NCBI RefSeq assembly: GCF_000149955.1
Contig: NC_030989.1
Coordinates: 1,038,552-1,102,551, forward strand
Direction of reading: 5' to 3'
Length of the DNA stretch: 64,000 bases
Source of the DNA: Fusarium oxysporum f. sp. lycopersici 4287
Lineage: Eukaryota > Ascomycota > Sordariomycetes > Hypocreales > Nectriaceae
Each line of letters starts with the position of its first letter. Positions within the stretch are counted from its first letter, which is position 1. A model generated the notes under the pieces. That model had not been told where the DNA came from. It searched no databases and worked only from the letters and a program-made list of their open reading frames with translations. A program made the position numbers and the translations under genes. This document shows, one piece after another, positions 52,211 to 63,222 of the stretch.

Positions 52211-52759
52211 ATGTCTTCATATTCTTCTAGTCTATCGAGCTCATACTCGGGCTCACCAACTTCAAGCTCTGCTTCGCTTTCATTCCACCATCATGTGTCC
52301 TCCTCAAGAAGAGATACCGGCAAGATTGGAGACGAGATGGGAATAATCAGAACCTGGTTCTCAGTATTGGACGATAGTGAACGGTCATCTGCCCTCCACT
52401 CGATCGCAGAACTACCAAGTCTGCGAGAGATTGAGCCAATGATTCAGGCACTCAAAGACCGCAAGCGAGAATTATGGAGGCAACAAGAGGAACTCATCAT
52501 TCAGCCTCCTGTAAAGCCGAAATGGATCATGCCAGTGTTCCCACACAACTCTCAAGATCCTCGTTGGGCTGCCAAATGGCTTCGAGCTTTGAGGTTGCAC
52601 AAGTATGAAAGATGCTTGTTGGGAATGTCTCCAGCTCAAGTTTCATGTCTAGAAGACGAGGATTTGCAGCAACTGGGCATTGATACCGTTGGCGCTAGGG
52701 CGAAGATGCTTCGCGTAAGTTATGAGGATATCAAAGCCTGTATTCGGTATGTCGTCTAA
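52211..52759 (+). CDS. Small SAM-domain protein, Smaug/Vts1-like
   Basis: Single exon, 182 aa. Residues 1-35 are almost only Ser/Thr/Tyr/His. A helical region (MGIIRTWFSVLDDSERSSAL) recalls the helical module preceding SAM in Smaug/Vts1 proteins. A SAM domain occupies about 117-175: WAAKWLRALRLHKYERCLLG, LEDEDLQQLGIDTVGARAKML. The end of the domain (GARAKML) corresponds to the basic Ala-Arg-Arg-Lys stretch through which Vts1/Smaug SAM domains bind RNA hairpins, though it has fewer basic residues here. Vts1 itself is much longer, so this is a separate small paralogue or a different SAM protein. RNA binding is inference; protein-protein SAM contacts are also possible. Confidence 0.7.
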   Translation: MSSYSSSLSSSYSGSPTSSSASLSFHHHVSSSRRDTGKIGDEMGIIRTWFSVLDDSERSSALHSIAELPSLREIEPMIQALKDRKRELWRQQEELIIQPPVKPKWIMPVFPHNSQDPRWAAKWLRALRLHKYERCLLGMSPAQVSCLEDEDLQQLGIDTVGARAKMLRVSYEDIKACIRYVV

Positions 52760-53733
52760 CATTGTATAGGCCATCCACAATGTATAGAACTCAACATACT
52801 CGGCATGTTATGCTTAATTATCAGCAGACCAACCGGTTTGGTCATGACTCTATCTTCGTCACGAGTTTCCATGACGAGCATTCCTTCTAGGACATTTCAT
52901 TTTCACACCAGGCTTAGCAAGGAGCAACAAAATCAGCGGAAAAAACACGGCATTGCCAGATCTGATACACAAAAGCCACATCGGAATGGTACGGTGGTCT
53001 GAGATCTGGCATTAATGGTGTTGGGGTGGTTTGACATGGGGAAATAATGGCGTTGGGGTATGGATTTGGAGGGGTTATAAAACTACGCCGCATCCGGCAT
53101 CATATAACTTTGGCGTAAGGGTCTTTACATAGTACAAACTTATAGATAACAACTGTACATATTCATATTTCATTATCATTCAATTTGGCCATGCTAGGTA
53201 TCTATCATCATGCTCTAAACATCTGAGACATGGCGATCAGCGGCAGATCTACGATATGATGCTGGCCCAACCAGATCGAATGTGACCCGAAAGTCCGAAT
53301 GTGACGCTGAATTTGCGGGTTAATCACGAGGCTCTTACGAACCTGATACTTACCTACTTGGCTTTGTATTTGTAGTCATGCAGTACAGTAATCCAATACT
53401 ATTCTTATTATTCTCATTCTTGGAACACAAAATAAAAGGTCCAATTGGAATATACCCTCAAGTCACACTGCCACTCGCGCTTCCCTTTTCGGTTTATTAC
53501 TAGTGAAGCAAGTTAAGTACGGACGGAAGGTCACAAATAGCAAGTGGTGCTTGCGCAACCAAAACCGATAGTTCAGGTGCCGTCGACTCAGCTCAAACTG
53601 CGGATCCTCCCTTCAACGTACCTCGACAAGGCATCGTTCCCAACTAGAGCGAGCTATCGACCTTGTTTTCGACAATACTCAGCTCTGGACTCGGCTCGAC
53701 TCGTCCTGGTCCTGAATTATCAAACAATGAACT
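52760..53733. other. Intergenic region upstream of a nuclear protein gene
   Basis: No gene supported. AT-rich until about 53450. The open frame at 53544-53768 overlaps the following gene's start in another frame and is rejected. Confidence 0.5.
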
Positions 53734-54654
53734 ATGGCTATGGCCACCGCGTCAGCAAACATCTCTAGCACCCCGAAACGCAAGCGTGGAGAAGAAACCT
53801 GGGCATCTCCTATACAATTCACATTTGTGCATGAGCCTCTATCGTCTTCCTTTCACCCTTCTTCAGTCCCAAGTCCAGCAGACACAGAAGATGGCAGCGA
53901 TAGCTCACGGTCAAGGGTCCTTGCCCATAAGTTCCGTGGTCTTGCACTGGAAAGTGGGGGCGGGGCAACAGTCAGCAACGAAGACAGCGATACTCTCATG
54001 GATGAGGACAAGTCGATGAGGAAGCGACAGAAACCCGATGAGATTATGAGCGGGGCAGATGCAGCTCCAACTGTCCAAGAAGTCGTCGATCTTGACGGAA
54101 AGTCTGTCCTACCATCAAAAGAACCACTGCAACCTTTCAAAGGTCGCGTACACGAAGAACCCCAGCAACAAAAGCAAAACCACGGGAGCCTGCATCATGC
54201 ATACCCGTCTATCAACAGGCTTTCCGAGTCAAAATCGAGAGTCAAGAAGAGAACGGGTTCGCCGCCACTCCGCATGAAGCGCCCTTCTCGGCGGCCTTTT
54301 GAGGATCCAGACGAAGAAGAAGTCCAGATTGTCGACCCTGTCAGAGCTGCACTGACGTGGCATGAAGATGAGATCACCATCTATGACCCTGATGATGAGG
54401 ACGACGACGGTATTGGAATCAACGGTATCGGATTCAAACCCACACCAGCTCTTGCGCATGCACGCGCCATGAGACGGAGACAGCAGATGGCAGAGTATCG
54501 CAAACGAGAAGAGAGCGAGGCACGAGCACGACGCAGTCAGCGACGCGGTTGTGGTTCGGGAGTCAAGTTCGGACGATCAGAGGAACAGTCACCGCCGCGA
54601 AAGGTCAGGTTCACAGACACGGAGGCTTCGAACATTGCGATTACTACAGGATAA
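53734..54654 (+). CDS. Conserved disordered nuclear protein of unknown function
   Basis: Single exon, 306 aa. The N-terminus has a basic motif (TPKRKRGEETW) followed by IQFTFVHEPLSSSF. The middle is polar, with more basic clusters (RKRQKP, RVKKRTGSPPLRMKRPSRR). The best-ordered part is C-terminal: ALTWHEDEITIYDPDDEDDDG, then GFKPTPALAHARAMRRRQQM and AEYRKREESEARARRSQRR, a conserved-looking helix-plus-basic module. The tail has SPPRKVRFTD, a short motif resembling docking peptides. I do not recognise an annotated family; similar proteins exist in other filamentous fungi as far as I recall. Nuclear location is inferred from several basic clusters. An alternative start is Met3. Confidence 0.7.
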   Translation: MAMATASANISSTPKRKRGEETWASPIQFTFVHEPLSSSFHPSSVPSPADTEDGSDSSRSRVLAHKFRGLALESGGGATVSNEDSDTLMDEDKSMRKRQKPDEIMSGADAAPTVQEVVDLDGKSVLPSKEPLQPFKGRVHEEPQQQKQNHGSLHHAYPSINRLSESKSRVKKRTGSPPLRMKRPSRRPFEDPDEEEVQIVDPVRAALTWHEDEITIYDPDDEDDDGIGINGIGFKPTPALAHARAMRRRQQMAEYRKREESEARARRSQRRGCGSGVKFGRSEEQSPPRKVRFTDTEASNIAITTG

Positions 54655-55087
54655 AGTTATTATTTGGCGCGTATTGGGCTCGAAGCCAACGCTTATTGGG
54701 ACGCTGGCAGCGGCTATAGATGTTTCTAACGATTACTTTGGCGTTTTTTTTTTTTAATTCTGGCGGCTTGGAGGAAGCGGCGTATCAATCACGAAGAAAT
54801 TTCATGGTTCTTTCATGGGGATTCACGGTTGGTGAAAATTGAAGGGATCGTTGGTGAATACATCCAAGGCCTAATCAAGCCGCTCTATACCCTGGTCTTT
54901 AAAAGATCATACAGCACTACTACGATTTGGTGCCCAATTCACGGAAGCACTTCTTTATACTTGCTCTTGTCGTCTAGGTTCATTTTTTGCAATTGGGATT
55001 TTATCTACAAGCTATATCCAATCCACGAGATATACACCCTTACACAAATAATAGTACATAGGAGGTGCAATGTGCTCAACCTGATGG
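54655..55087. other. Convergent 3' region
   Basis: Between the stops of the nuclear protein gene and cox20. Contains a T12-type run near 54745. No gene seen. Confidence 0.45.
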
Positions 55088-55652
55088 TCACCAGACCTTG
55101 TACCATGGCTTTACTGCCGCCTTCTTTTCAGCCTCCAGCTTGTCGTGCTCACGTCTTGCCTCTTGGATCTTTCTTGCTTGCTCTCTCCTATTCTCTGACA
55201 CCACCTCAATGTGTCGTTTCATTTGTCGACGTTCCTCGCGGCGTAGGTACTGGCACCATTCGTATGATGCCATGCTTCCAAGCACAAACATTCCAACAGC
55301 CCAGTTCGCAGCGCTACCGGGGTTCCCTTCACTCCTTTTAGACCATGCCTTAAACTAGAAAGTTCAACATTGTCCACTCACCTTTGAGGACGAACCTCAA
55401 TCCTCCAATACCGGCACCAGATGCTATTCCTGTGATGAAACCTTGTCGAGCACAAGGAGTATTTGCAACATTCGTAAAATCATCCTTCTTGATCATAGAA
55501 ACGGCCTCTGAAATAGTTGGCCTATTATTCGTCGGTGTCGCTCCATGTTCGCCGTTGACTGTAGTAGCTTCGTTTTGCTCTATGGGTTTCGACCAGACAT
55601 GCAGGGTCTTATCGCCGGGCATCGATTGCCCATCCTGTGGATTTGAAGCCAT
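55088..55652 (-). CDS. COX20: Cytochrome c oxidase assembly protein Cox20
   Basis: Exons are 55652-55382 and 55326-55088, giving 169 aa. Two membrane segments are seen: GFITGIASGAGIGGLRFVL and the NWAVGMFVLGSMASYEW hairpin, separated by a short NPGS loop, followed by a basic coiled tail (CQYLRREERRQMKRHIE...). Cox20 is an inner-membrane chaperone for newly made Cox2 during cytochrome oxidase assembly. The intron acceptor was set at GTGAAG (exon 2 from 55326), because this is the only nearby AG that joins VLKG to NPGSAANWAVG in frame; the closer CTAAAAG acceptor shifts frame. The N-terminal 55 residues are polar. It is divergent from pol2. Confidence 0.85.
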
Positions 55653-56118
55653 TCCTGGCTATAATTGCGACGCAATTGGTGTCATGAACAAGACCGCACA
55701 GCCAAATATCGACTTTCTTTAGAAGCACGTGGGATAAGACCGATGACGCTTGACAAGCAAGGCTTGCATCGGGATCCTTGATGGCCCGTGCACGCTTCGT
55801 TGCTCTGTCGAAAGTCCATTAAAGTAAAGTGGGGTGCAGTCGCGTCGCGAGGGCGTGTCTAAACGCGTCTCACGCTTCCAATTTATCCAATCTCGGTCCA
55901 GGCTTTAGGGACGCCCTTCATTTACTTTGTTCCCACAGATACACTCCGCTCAGTGTTGACTTTGCAAACAACTTTTTTTCTCAATTACTTTTTTTCTTCT
56001 GTGTTGTTTTAACTGCTCTTGTGCAATTTCTCTCTCTCCATGTCGAATCTCTGCTACCTGACATCGTCAACTGCTTGTTAAACCACACTCCTTTTGGGGA
56101 GCCCCCCCAGAACACTCA
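55653..56118. promoter_or_regulatory. Divergent cox20/pol2 promoter with an MCB-like ACGCGT box
   Basis: ACGCGT at 55863-55868 lies about 250 bp upstream of the pol2 ATG, next to CGCGTCGCGA near 55841-55850. ACGCGT is the MluI cell-cycle box bound by MBF, which controls S-phase genes including DNA polymerase genes in yeasts. The role here is inferred from position. Confidence 0.45.
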
Positions 56119-59100
56119 ATGCCTAACACAAGTCTTCGTCGCCCTCAGAAGGGCTTCCGTCGAGGAGGCAAAGTTGCCTACCATGGTAACCGAACACGCA
56201 CATTCGCGGCCTCGTCCAGGAACGAGGCCACGTCGGCAGACGAGAAATGGGAGCGGACACGGCTAGCACACAGCATTGACGAGAATATGGGCTTTGCGCG
56301 TTATGAGAGCGGAAAGAAGAGAGAAGGCTGGCTAGTCAACATTCAACCCACATCGATCGAGGACGAACGGATACCGGGTGGTCGAGCCGCTGTCGACTGC
56401 TATTTCATCGAAGAAGACGGCTCGACCTTCAAAGCTACTGTGGAATTTGACCCATACTTCTTGATCGCTGTCAAGAAAGGACGAGAGTCTGAGGTTGAGG
56501 AATGGGTCAAGAGGGTTGCCGGAGGTGGTGTCGTCAAGTCGATTCGAAGAGTTGAGAAAGACGATCTCAATATGCCCAACCACTTGCTCGGCTACCGAAG
56601 GACATTTCTGGAGTTGAGGTTTGCCAATGTCAATGACCTCATGGTTGCGAGAAAAGATATCATGCCTATTGCGGAAAAGAACAAGAAGAATATGAATGCT
56701 ATGGATGCCTACGCCGAGGTGGCAACGTAAGTGCTCAACTGATCCTTGGCAGGATCAAGCTAACACGAAACAGCTCGAATGGCGACTTCGACCTTTTTGA
56801 TGATTCACGAGATGACGACCGAAATATGAATACTGCCCTTTCCGATGCGAGCGACTTTATCGTCGATATAAGAGAATATGATGTACCATACCATGTACGA
56901 GTAATGATAGATTTAGGTATGATCAATCCTTGTCCACACTCTTCTACAAGCTTTACATGATGTTTGCAACCAAGTATTTGCTACTTCAGAGCCCTCAAGG
57001 GCTATGAGACCACTATTCACCATTGCCCTGATTATTGCTTCTATACATTCCTTATTTCTGCCTTGAACCCTTGCCAGTCACCTACTGACCTGGACACCCA
57101 GATATACGAGCCGGAAAGTGGTACTTTGTTGAAGCCAAACATGGAGTCACCAAAATTTACCCAAACGAAGAGAGGTCGTTGCCGGCTGAACCTGTAGTAA
57201 TGGCTTATGATATTGAAACATCAAAGCTGCCTCTCAAATTCCCCGATGCTGCCACCGATCAGATTATCATGATTTCTTACATGATCGATGGCCAAGGGTT
57301 CTTAATTACCAACCGCCAAATCCTTTCAGAAGACATTGGCGACTTCGACTACACACCCAAACCAGAATACCCGGGCCCCTTTATGATTTTCAACGAACCT
57401 GATGAAAAGGCTGTCATCGAGAGATTCTTCCTGCACATCAAGGAGGCACGACCTACCGTCATTGCGACTTACAACGGTGACTTTTTCGATTGGCCCTTTG
57501 TGGAAGCACGGGCTAGCATCAATGGAATTGATATGTATCAAGAGATTGGATGGAAGAAGGACAACGAGGATCAGTACAAGTGTAACTACAGTGTGCACAT
57601 GGACTGCTTCCATTGGGTCAACCGAGATTCGTATCTGCCTCAAGGATCTCGCGGTCTGAAAGCCGTCACTGTCGCGAAGCTCGGATACGACCCAGACGAG
57701 CTGGATCCCGAATTGATGACACCATACGCGACTGAGCGACCTCAAACACTCGCTGAATACTCCGTCTCCGATGCCGTTGCAACATATTATCTGTACATGA
57801 AATATGTCCACCCTTTCATTTTCTCACTTTGTACGATTCTACCTTTGAGTGGTGATGAAGTATTGAGAAAGGGAACTGGTACACTCTGCGAGATGCTGCT
57901 GATGGTGCAAGCATATCAACGAGAAATTGTACTTCCGAACAAGTATATCACACCAAAGGAGGCCTTCTGGGACGGACATCTCCTCGATTCAGAGACCTAC
58001 GTCGGCGGTCACGTTGAAAGTATCGAAGCAGGAGTCTTTCGAGCTGATATCCCGGTGGATTTTGCTGTCGACCCTGGAGCTATTGACGAGCTCCTCGGCG
58101 ATTTAGATGCTGCCCTCAAATTCGTAATCACAGTTGAGGAGAAGAAGAACTTTGATGATGTAGAGAACTACGAAGAAGTTAAGGCTCAGATCGTCGAGAG
58201 GTTGAACAAGCTCAAAGAAACGCCGAACCGTAACGAAAAACCCCTGATTTACCATCTTGATGTCGCATCGATGTACCCCAACATCATGACAACCAACCGA
58301 TTGCAGCCTGACTCTATGATTCAAGAGTCCGACTGTGCTGCCTGCGACTTCAATCGACCAGGAAAGACATGCGATAGAAGGTTACCTTGGGCTTGGCGAG
58401 GAGAATACTTGCCCCCAAAACGAGATGAGTATAACATGATTAAAAATGCACTTCAGAACGAGAAGTTCCCTGGTAAATATCCCAGTTCTCCTATGAGAAC
58501 CTTCCAGGAACTCAGTGCCGATGAGCAAGCCAATCTTGTACGAAAACGTCTTCAACTATATTCTCAGAAGGTCTACCACAAAATCCATGATTCAACAACT
58601 ATTGTGCGAGAGGCAATCATTTGCCAAAGAGAAAACCCCTTTTATATCAACACTGTACGAGACTTCCGTGATCGTCGATATGACTACAAGGGCAAAGCCA
58701 AGGTTTGGAAGGGAAAGACGTCATCCTTGCAGTCTGCTGGTGCTGCTCAGAGCGAGGTTGACGCTGCCAAGAAGATGATTATTCTCTACGACTCGCTGCA
58801 ATTGGCGCACAAGGTTATTTTAAACTCATTCTACGGATATGTGATGAGAAAGGGATCTCGTTGGTACTCACTCGAAATGGCTGGCGTCACTTGTTTGACG
58901 GGTGCTCACATTATTCAAATGGCTCGACAACTGGTAGAACGGCTGGGACGACCTCTGGAATTGGATACCGACGGTATCTGGTGCATGCTTCCCGCAACTT
59001 TCCCCGAGAACTTCTCCTTCAAACTCAAGGGCGGCAAGAAACTCAACATCTCATATCCCTGTGTTATGCTTAACCACCACGTCCATGCAAAATTCACCAA

Positions 59101-62100
59101 CCATCAATACCAGACACTCGTTGATAAGAAGACCCTCAAGTACGAAACACACAGCGACAACTCCATTTTTTTCGAAGTCGATGGTCCATACAAAGCCATG
59201 GTTCTGCCCACATCGAAAGAAGAAGACAAAAACTTGAAGAAGCGTTATGCTGTCTTCAACGATGACGGCAGTCTTGCTGAGTTGAAAGGTTTTGAGGTGA
59301 AACGTCGTGGTGAGCTCAAGCTCATCAAGATCTTCCAGCAACAGATTTTCAAGTTTTTCCTCGAAGGTGAAACGCTGGCCGAATGTTATGGGGCCGTTGC
59401 CAAGGTTGCCAACCGTTGGCTGGATGTTCTGCACAGCAAGGGCACAACATTGGCAGACGAGGAGTTGATGGAACTCATTTCTGAGAATCGAAGCATGTCC
59501 AAAACACTGGAGGAGTACGGAAACCAGAAGTCAACCAGTATCACAACTGCCAAGCGTTTGGCAGATTTCTTAGGGGAGCAGATGGTAAAGGACAAAGGAC
59601 TGAACTGTAAGTTCATCATCTGCGCTCGACCCAAAAATGCACCCGTTACAGAACGAGCTGTTCCGGTGGCTATCTTCTCTGCAGAGGAATCTGTCAAGCG
59701 TACATATCTGAGGAAGTGGTTGAAGGAGGAGCCCACCGACACTGATCCTCGTGCACTGCTTGACTGGGATTATTACCTGGAGCGATTGGGCTCTGTTATC
59801 CAGAAGCTGATCACCATTCCTGCGGCTCTCCAAAAGGTCCGCAACCCTGTACCTCGAGTGCCACATCCTGACTGGCTTCAAAGGAGGATCAACATCAAGG
59901 ACGACAAGCTGAAGCAGAAGAAGCTCACTGATCTTTTCAAAAAGAGTCCACTGGAAGACATCACCAACATTAATGGTCCTCGACTGGATGATGTAGAAGA
60001 TTTTGGTAGCAAGCTTTTGAAGCCCAAGCAAGTCAACGCAGTCATTGCATCCTCTCAGGCTGCAACGACGGTTCAGAAGCGCAAGTCTCCTGAGCCAGCA
60101 GAGAACCCCGATCCCATGTCTGCACTTCCTGAAGTTATGCCAAGTGCTTCGGAGAACTATGAAGCATTCTTGATGTACCAGAAGAAGAAGTGGAAGTTGC
60201 AGAAGCAAGCCAGAATCCGTCGACGGCAATTGTTTGGTGACCGAAGAGGCGGCGCAGTCAACAATCTTCAGCAAACATTCATGAAGCAGGCGCACACTAC
60301 TTACATGAGTAACTGGCAGGTCTTACACCTCAAAGCGACTGAGACTCCTGGTATTGTCATGGCATATGTCCTAATCGATGCCAAGATTCATACGCTTAAG
60401 GTCAATGTTCCTCGACAAGTCTTCCTTAACCTCAAGAGTAAGGATCTTCCCGATGTTGAAGTGGAAGGCTGTGAAAGTCGAACAGGTCAATTACACTCTT
60501 CCCAATGGTCATCCATCAAGCCATCTCTTCAAGTTGACTGTATCGGAAGATGTTTATTTCAACGAGAGCGAAAAGTTCTCCCTACTCTTCAATCATCCTA
60601 GTGTTGAGGGTGTGTATGAGAAGCAAGTACCCCTGAACATCCGAGCTGTCTTGCGTCTTGGAAATCAGTGTACCATTGACGCAGCACAACATGCTGTGCT
60701 GGGAAAGGGTCTTGAGCAAGGCTTTGATCTGGCTGGTCTGAAGCGACCAGCCAAGACACGAACGTATCTCGAGACGTCACCACTGGCTTACATTTACGTT
60801 TCTCACATTGCAACTGGAGAACGACAGATTTTTGGTATCTTCTCTACCACCAATGACCAAGCTCACGTCGTTATTCTGCAGAAGAACAAGGACTCCGGTC
60901 AAGATCTTCCCAATATCTCCAAAATGTATTCGGAGATGCTCGCTAGACGGCATGCGGAAGCAGCTGGTACCAACTGGCAGGATTGTTTTACCTACCAGGA
61001 GAAACTCCACATCAAGATCACCCAAGTGACGACCCGACGCAAGGCTCACTTGGAGATAGGTGATGTTGTCAAGAAGATGCGCAAGGACGAGCCACGACCA
61101 CAGATGATGGTCATCCAGTCGTCTCAGCGTAAGCTGCTCATTCATGATGTCCCTATCTTAGGAGAATTCCCAGTCCTCCCCTTGAAATACGATGTGGCGG
61201 ATAGCTCTCTACCTCCTCTGGGGTGGCAATCTGTCATCGCCAAGCGACTTGTTGGCCATTATCTTGGCCTTGGATCCTGGATTCTACACCTTACCGCTTT
61301 GGCTCGTTACGGTGATGTGCCTCTGTGTAATTTGGAACGAGACGATCCCCGATTCTTGATCGATGTTGCCTATGCCCGACGCCTTCAAGCCAATGGAGTC
61401 GTGCTTTGGTGGTCTCCCGATGCTCGCCCTGACCATGCTGGGTATGAAAAGGACGATCTTCTTGGCCCTCTCGACACAGTCAAAATGCCAAATGTCAACA
61501 ATCCAGGAACCTTCTCGTCTGTGTGTATCGACATAGATGTCAGAAATCTGGCTATCAACACTATCCTGACCTCATCTCTTATCAACGAGCTTGAGGGTGC
61601 CGACTCCGTCTCGTTCAATCCCGCTGCTGACGACTCAGAGACACTTGCATCCGAGAACGCCTTTGCCAACGCTGGCGTTCAGGTGCTGCGTGAGATGGTG
61701 AAGGCGTGGTGGACCGAAGCTTGTCGTGGAAGTACCATGGCCGATGTTCTCGTGCAACACCTTGTTCGCTGGGTTGAGAACCCCGACTCTTTCATGTACG
61801 ATCGAGCCCTGCACTACTATGTGCAGATGATGTCTCGTAAGGCCTTCCAGCAGCTCATGGCTGACTTTCGTCGAGTGGGATCTCAGGTCATTTTTGCCAA
61901 CGCCAACCGTCTTATTCTCCAAACCACAAAGGCCGAGGTCGGCAACGCATATGCGTATAGCGAGTATATCATTAAGTCGATCAAGAGCAAGCCACTCTTT
62001 CACTTTATCGACTTGGAGATTAAGGAGTATTGGGACTATCTTGTATGGTACGATGAGTTCAACTACGGAGGCAAGGCCTGTCAGGAGGTTATTGAAGCCG

Positions 62101-62987
62101 AAGAACAGAACCTCGAAACTGTCATGCACTGGCAGATGGCAACGTTCTTGCCTGTTCGACTACAGTCCACATTTCAGGACTGGGTGATTGAGTTCATCCA
62201 GCTCATGCATCAACTCAAGCGGCCTCATAACGGCGATCCAGATGCTACACCACGTCTGACACAGCTACCAAGCAAGGGCCTGGAGGATCATGAAGGTCAG
62301 ATTCTATTAGGCAAGGCATTCGAGAAACCGCTGAAGAAGGACATCATTGGCCTCCTCAACAAGCAGAAGCGTGAGCTACTTCATCCAGAGCTTGCACAGG
62401 ACTACACATTCCCCGTCCTTCCCGGCTCACACCTCAACCCTCGAAATCCTATCCTCGAGCTTGTCAAGTCACTCATGCAAGTTCTATCGCTTGACAAAAA
62501 CATCACACTTGAAGCTCGATTGCTTCGAAAAGAGCTTCTAGCCTTGTTCGAGGTGCGCGAGTTCTCGAAAGACGGTACCTTCACAAACCCATCAGAAAGC
62601 CTTCGTCTTCCTCAGATATCTTGTGACAGCTGCACTATGATGCGAGATCTAGACCTATGCAGAGACGAAGATCTCTTTGGCGAAGGTGCTGCTTGGCGCT
62701 GCGGCTTCTGTGGCACCGAGTTCGACCGTGTCGCCATAGAAGAGCGATTATTGGGCATAGTAGAGAGCTGGATTGTGGAATGGACAACGCAGGATCTCAA
62801 ATGTGCCCGGTGCGGTGCACTGAGACTGAACGACTTCATGGAACACTGTACCTGCAGTGGAGAGTGGAAGGAAATTGTGTCACGGCAAGACGTGAGCAAG
62901 AAACTCGGAGTTATGAAGAGGGTGGCCAAATTCTACGGGCTAAGAATGCTCAGTGATGTGGTCGAGGAACTTTACAAAGGTTTATGA
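56119..62987 (+). CDS. POL2: DNA polymerase epsilon catalytic subunit (with a one-base frame break)
   Basis: Exons are 56119-56726, 56774-56916 and 57102-62987. Skipping one base at 60474-60476 gives 2211 aa (yeast Pol2 is 2222). The exonuclease domain has [10 protein letters not shown] (D287, E289). The polymerase domain has [12 protein letters not shown] (D637) and LELDTDGIW (D872, D874). A Cys cluster (C662, C665, C674) matches the Fe-S site of the Pol2 core. The C-terminal half is the inactive second polymerase fold. Two zinc sites close the protein: [13 protein letters not shown] with [11 protein letters not shown], and CARCGAL with HCTCSGEW. It is the leading-strand replicase and binds the CMG helicase. 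The frame is broken after E1375 (GGCTGTGAA|A|GTCGAACAG); both flanks are well conserved, so the downstream half is genuine coding sequence. Confidence 0.95.
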
Positions 62988-63222
62988 ACGGCGTCATGAT
63001 GGTTATAATGGAGTTGGCTTACACTATAATGAAGACAGTAGTGGAGGAGTAGAAGTGGTTTAGAGCATAATTATCATAACCCATAATGATTTGGGCAATT
63101 CAAAGTTGAGCATTGTAGTAAATAGGGTATCCTAACATTGACTGAGCTTCTTTATGGTCCCCGCACAATTCTTTCCTTCTATCACTTGATAATTCTGCTC
63201 GTGCTAAAACAATGCCATCTGT
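62988..63222. other. Convergent 3' region between pol2 and the HET-like gene
   Basis: A short AT-rich spacer without a gene. Confidence 0.5.
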
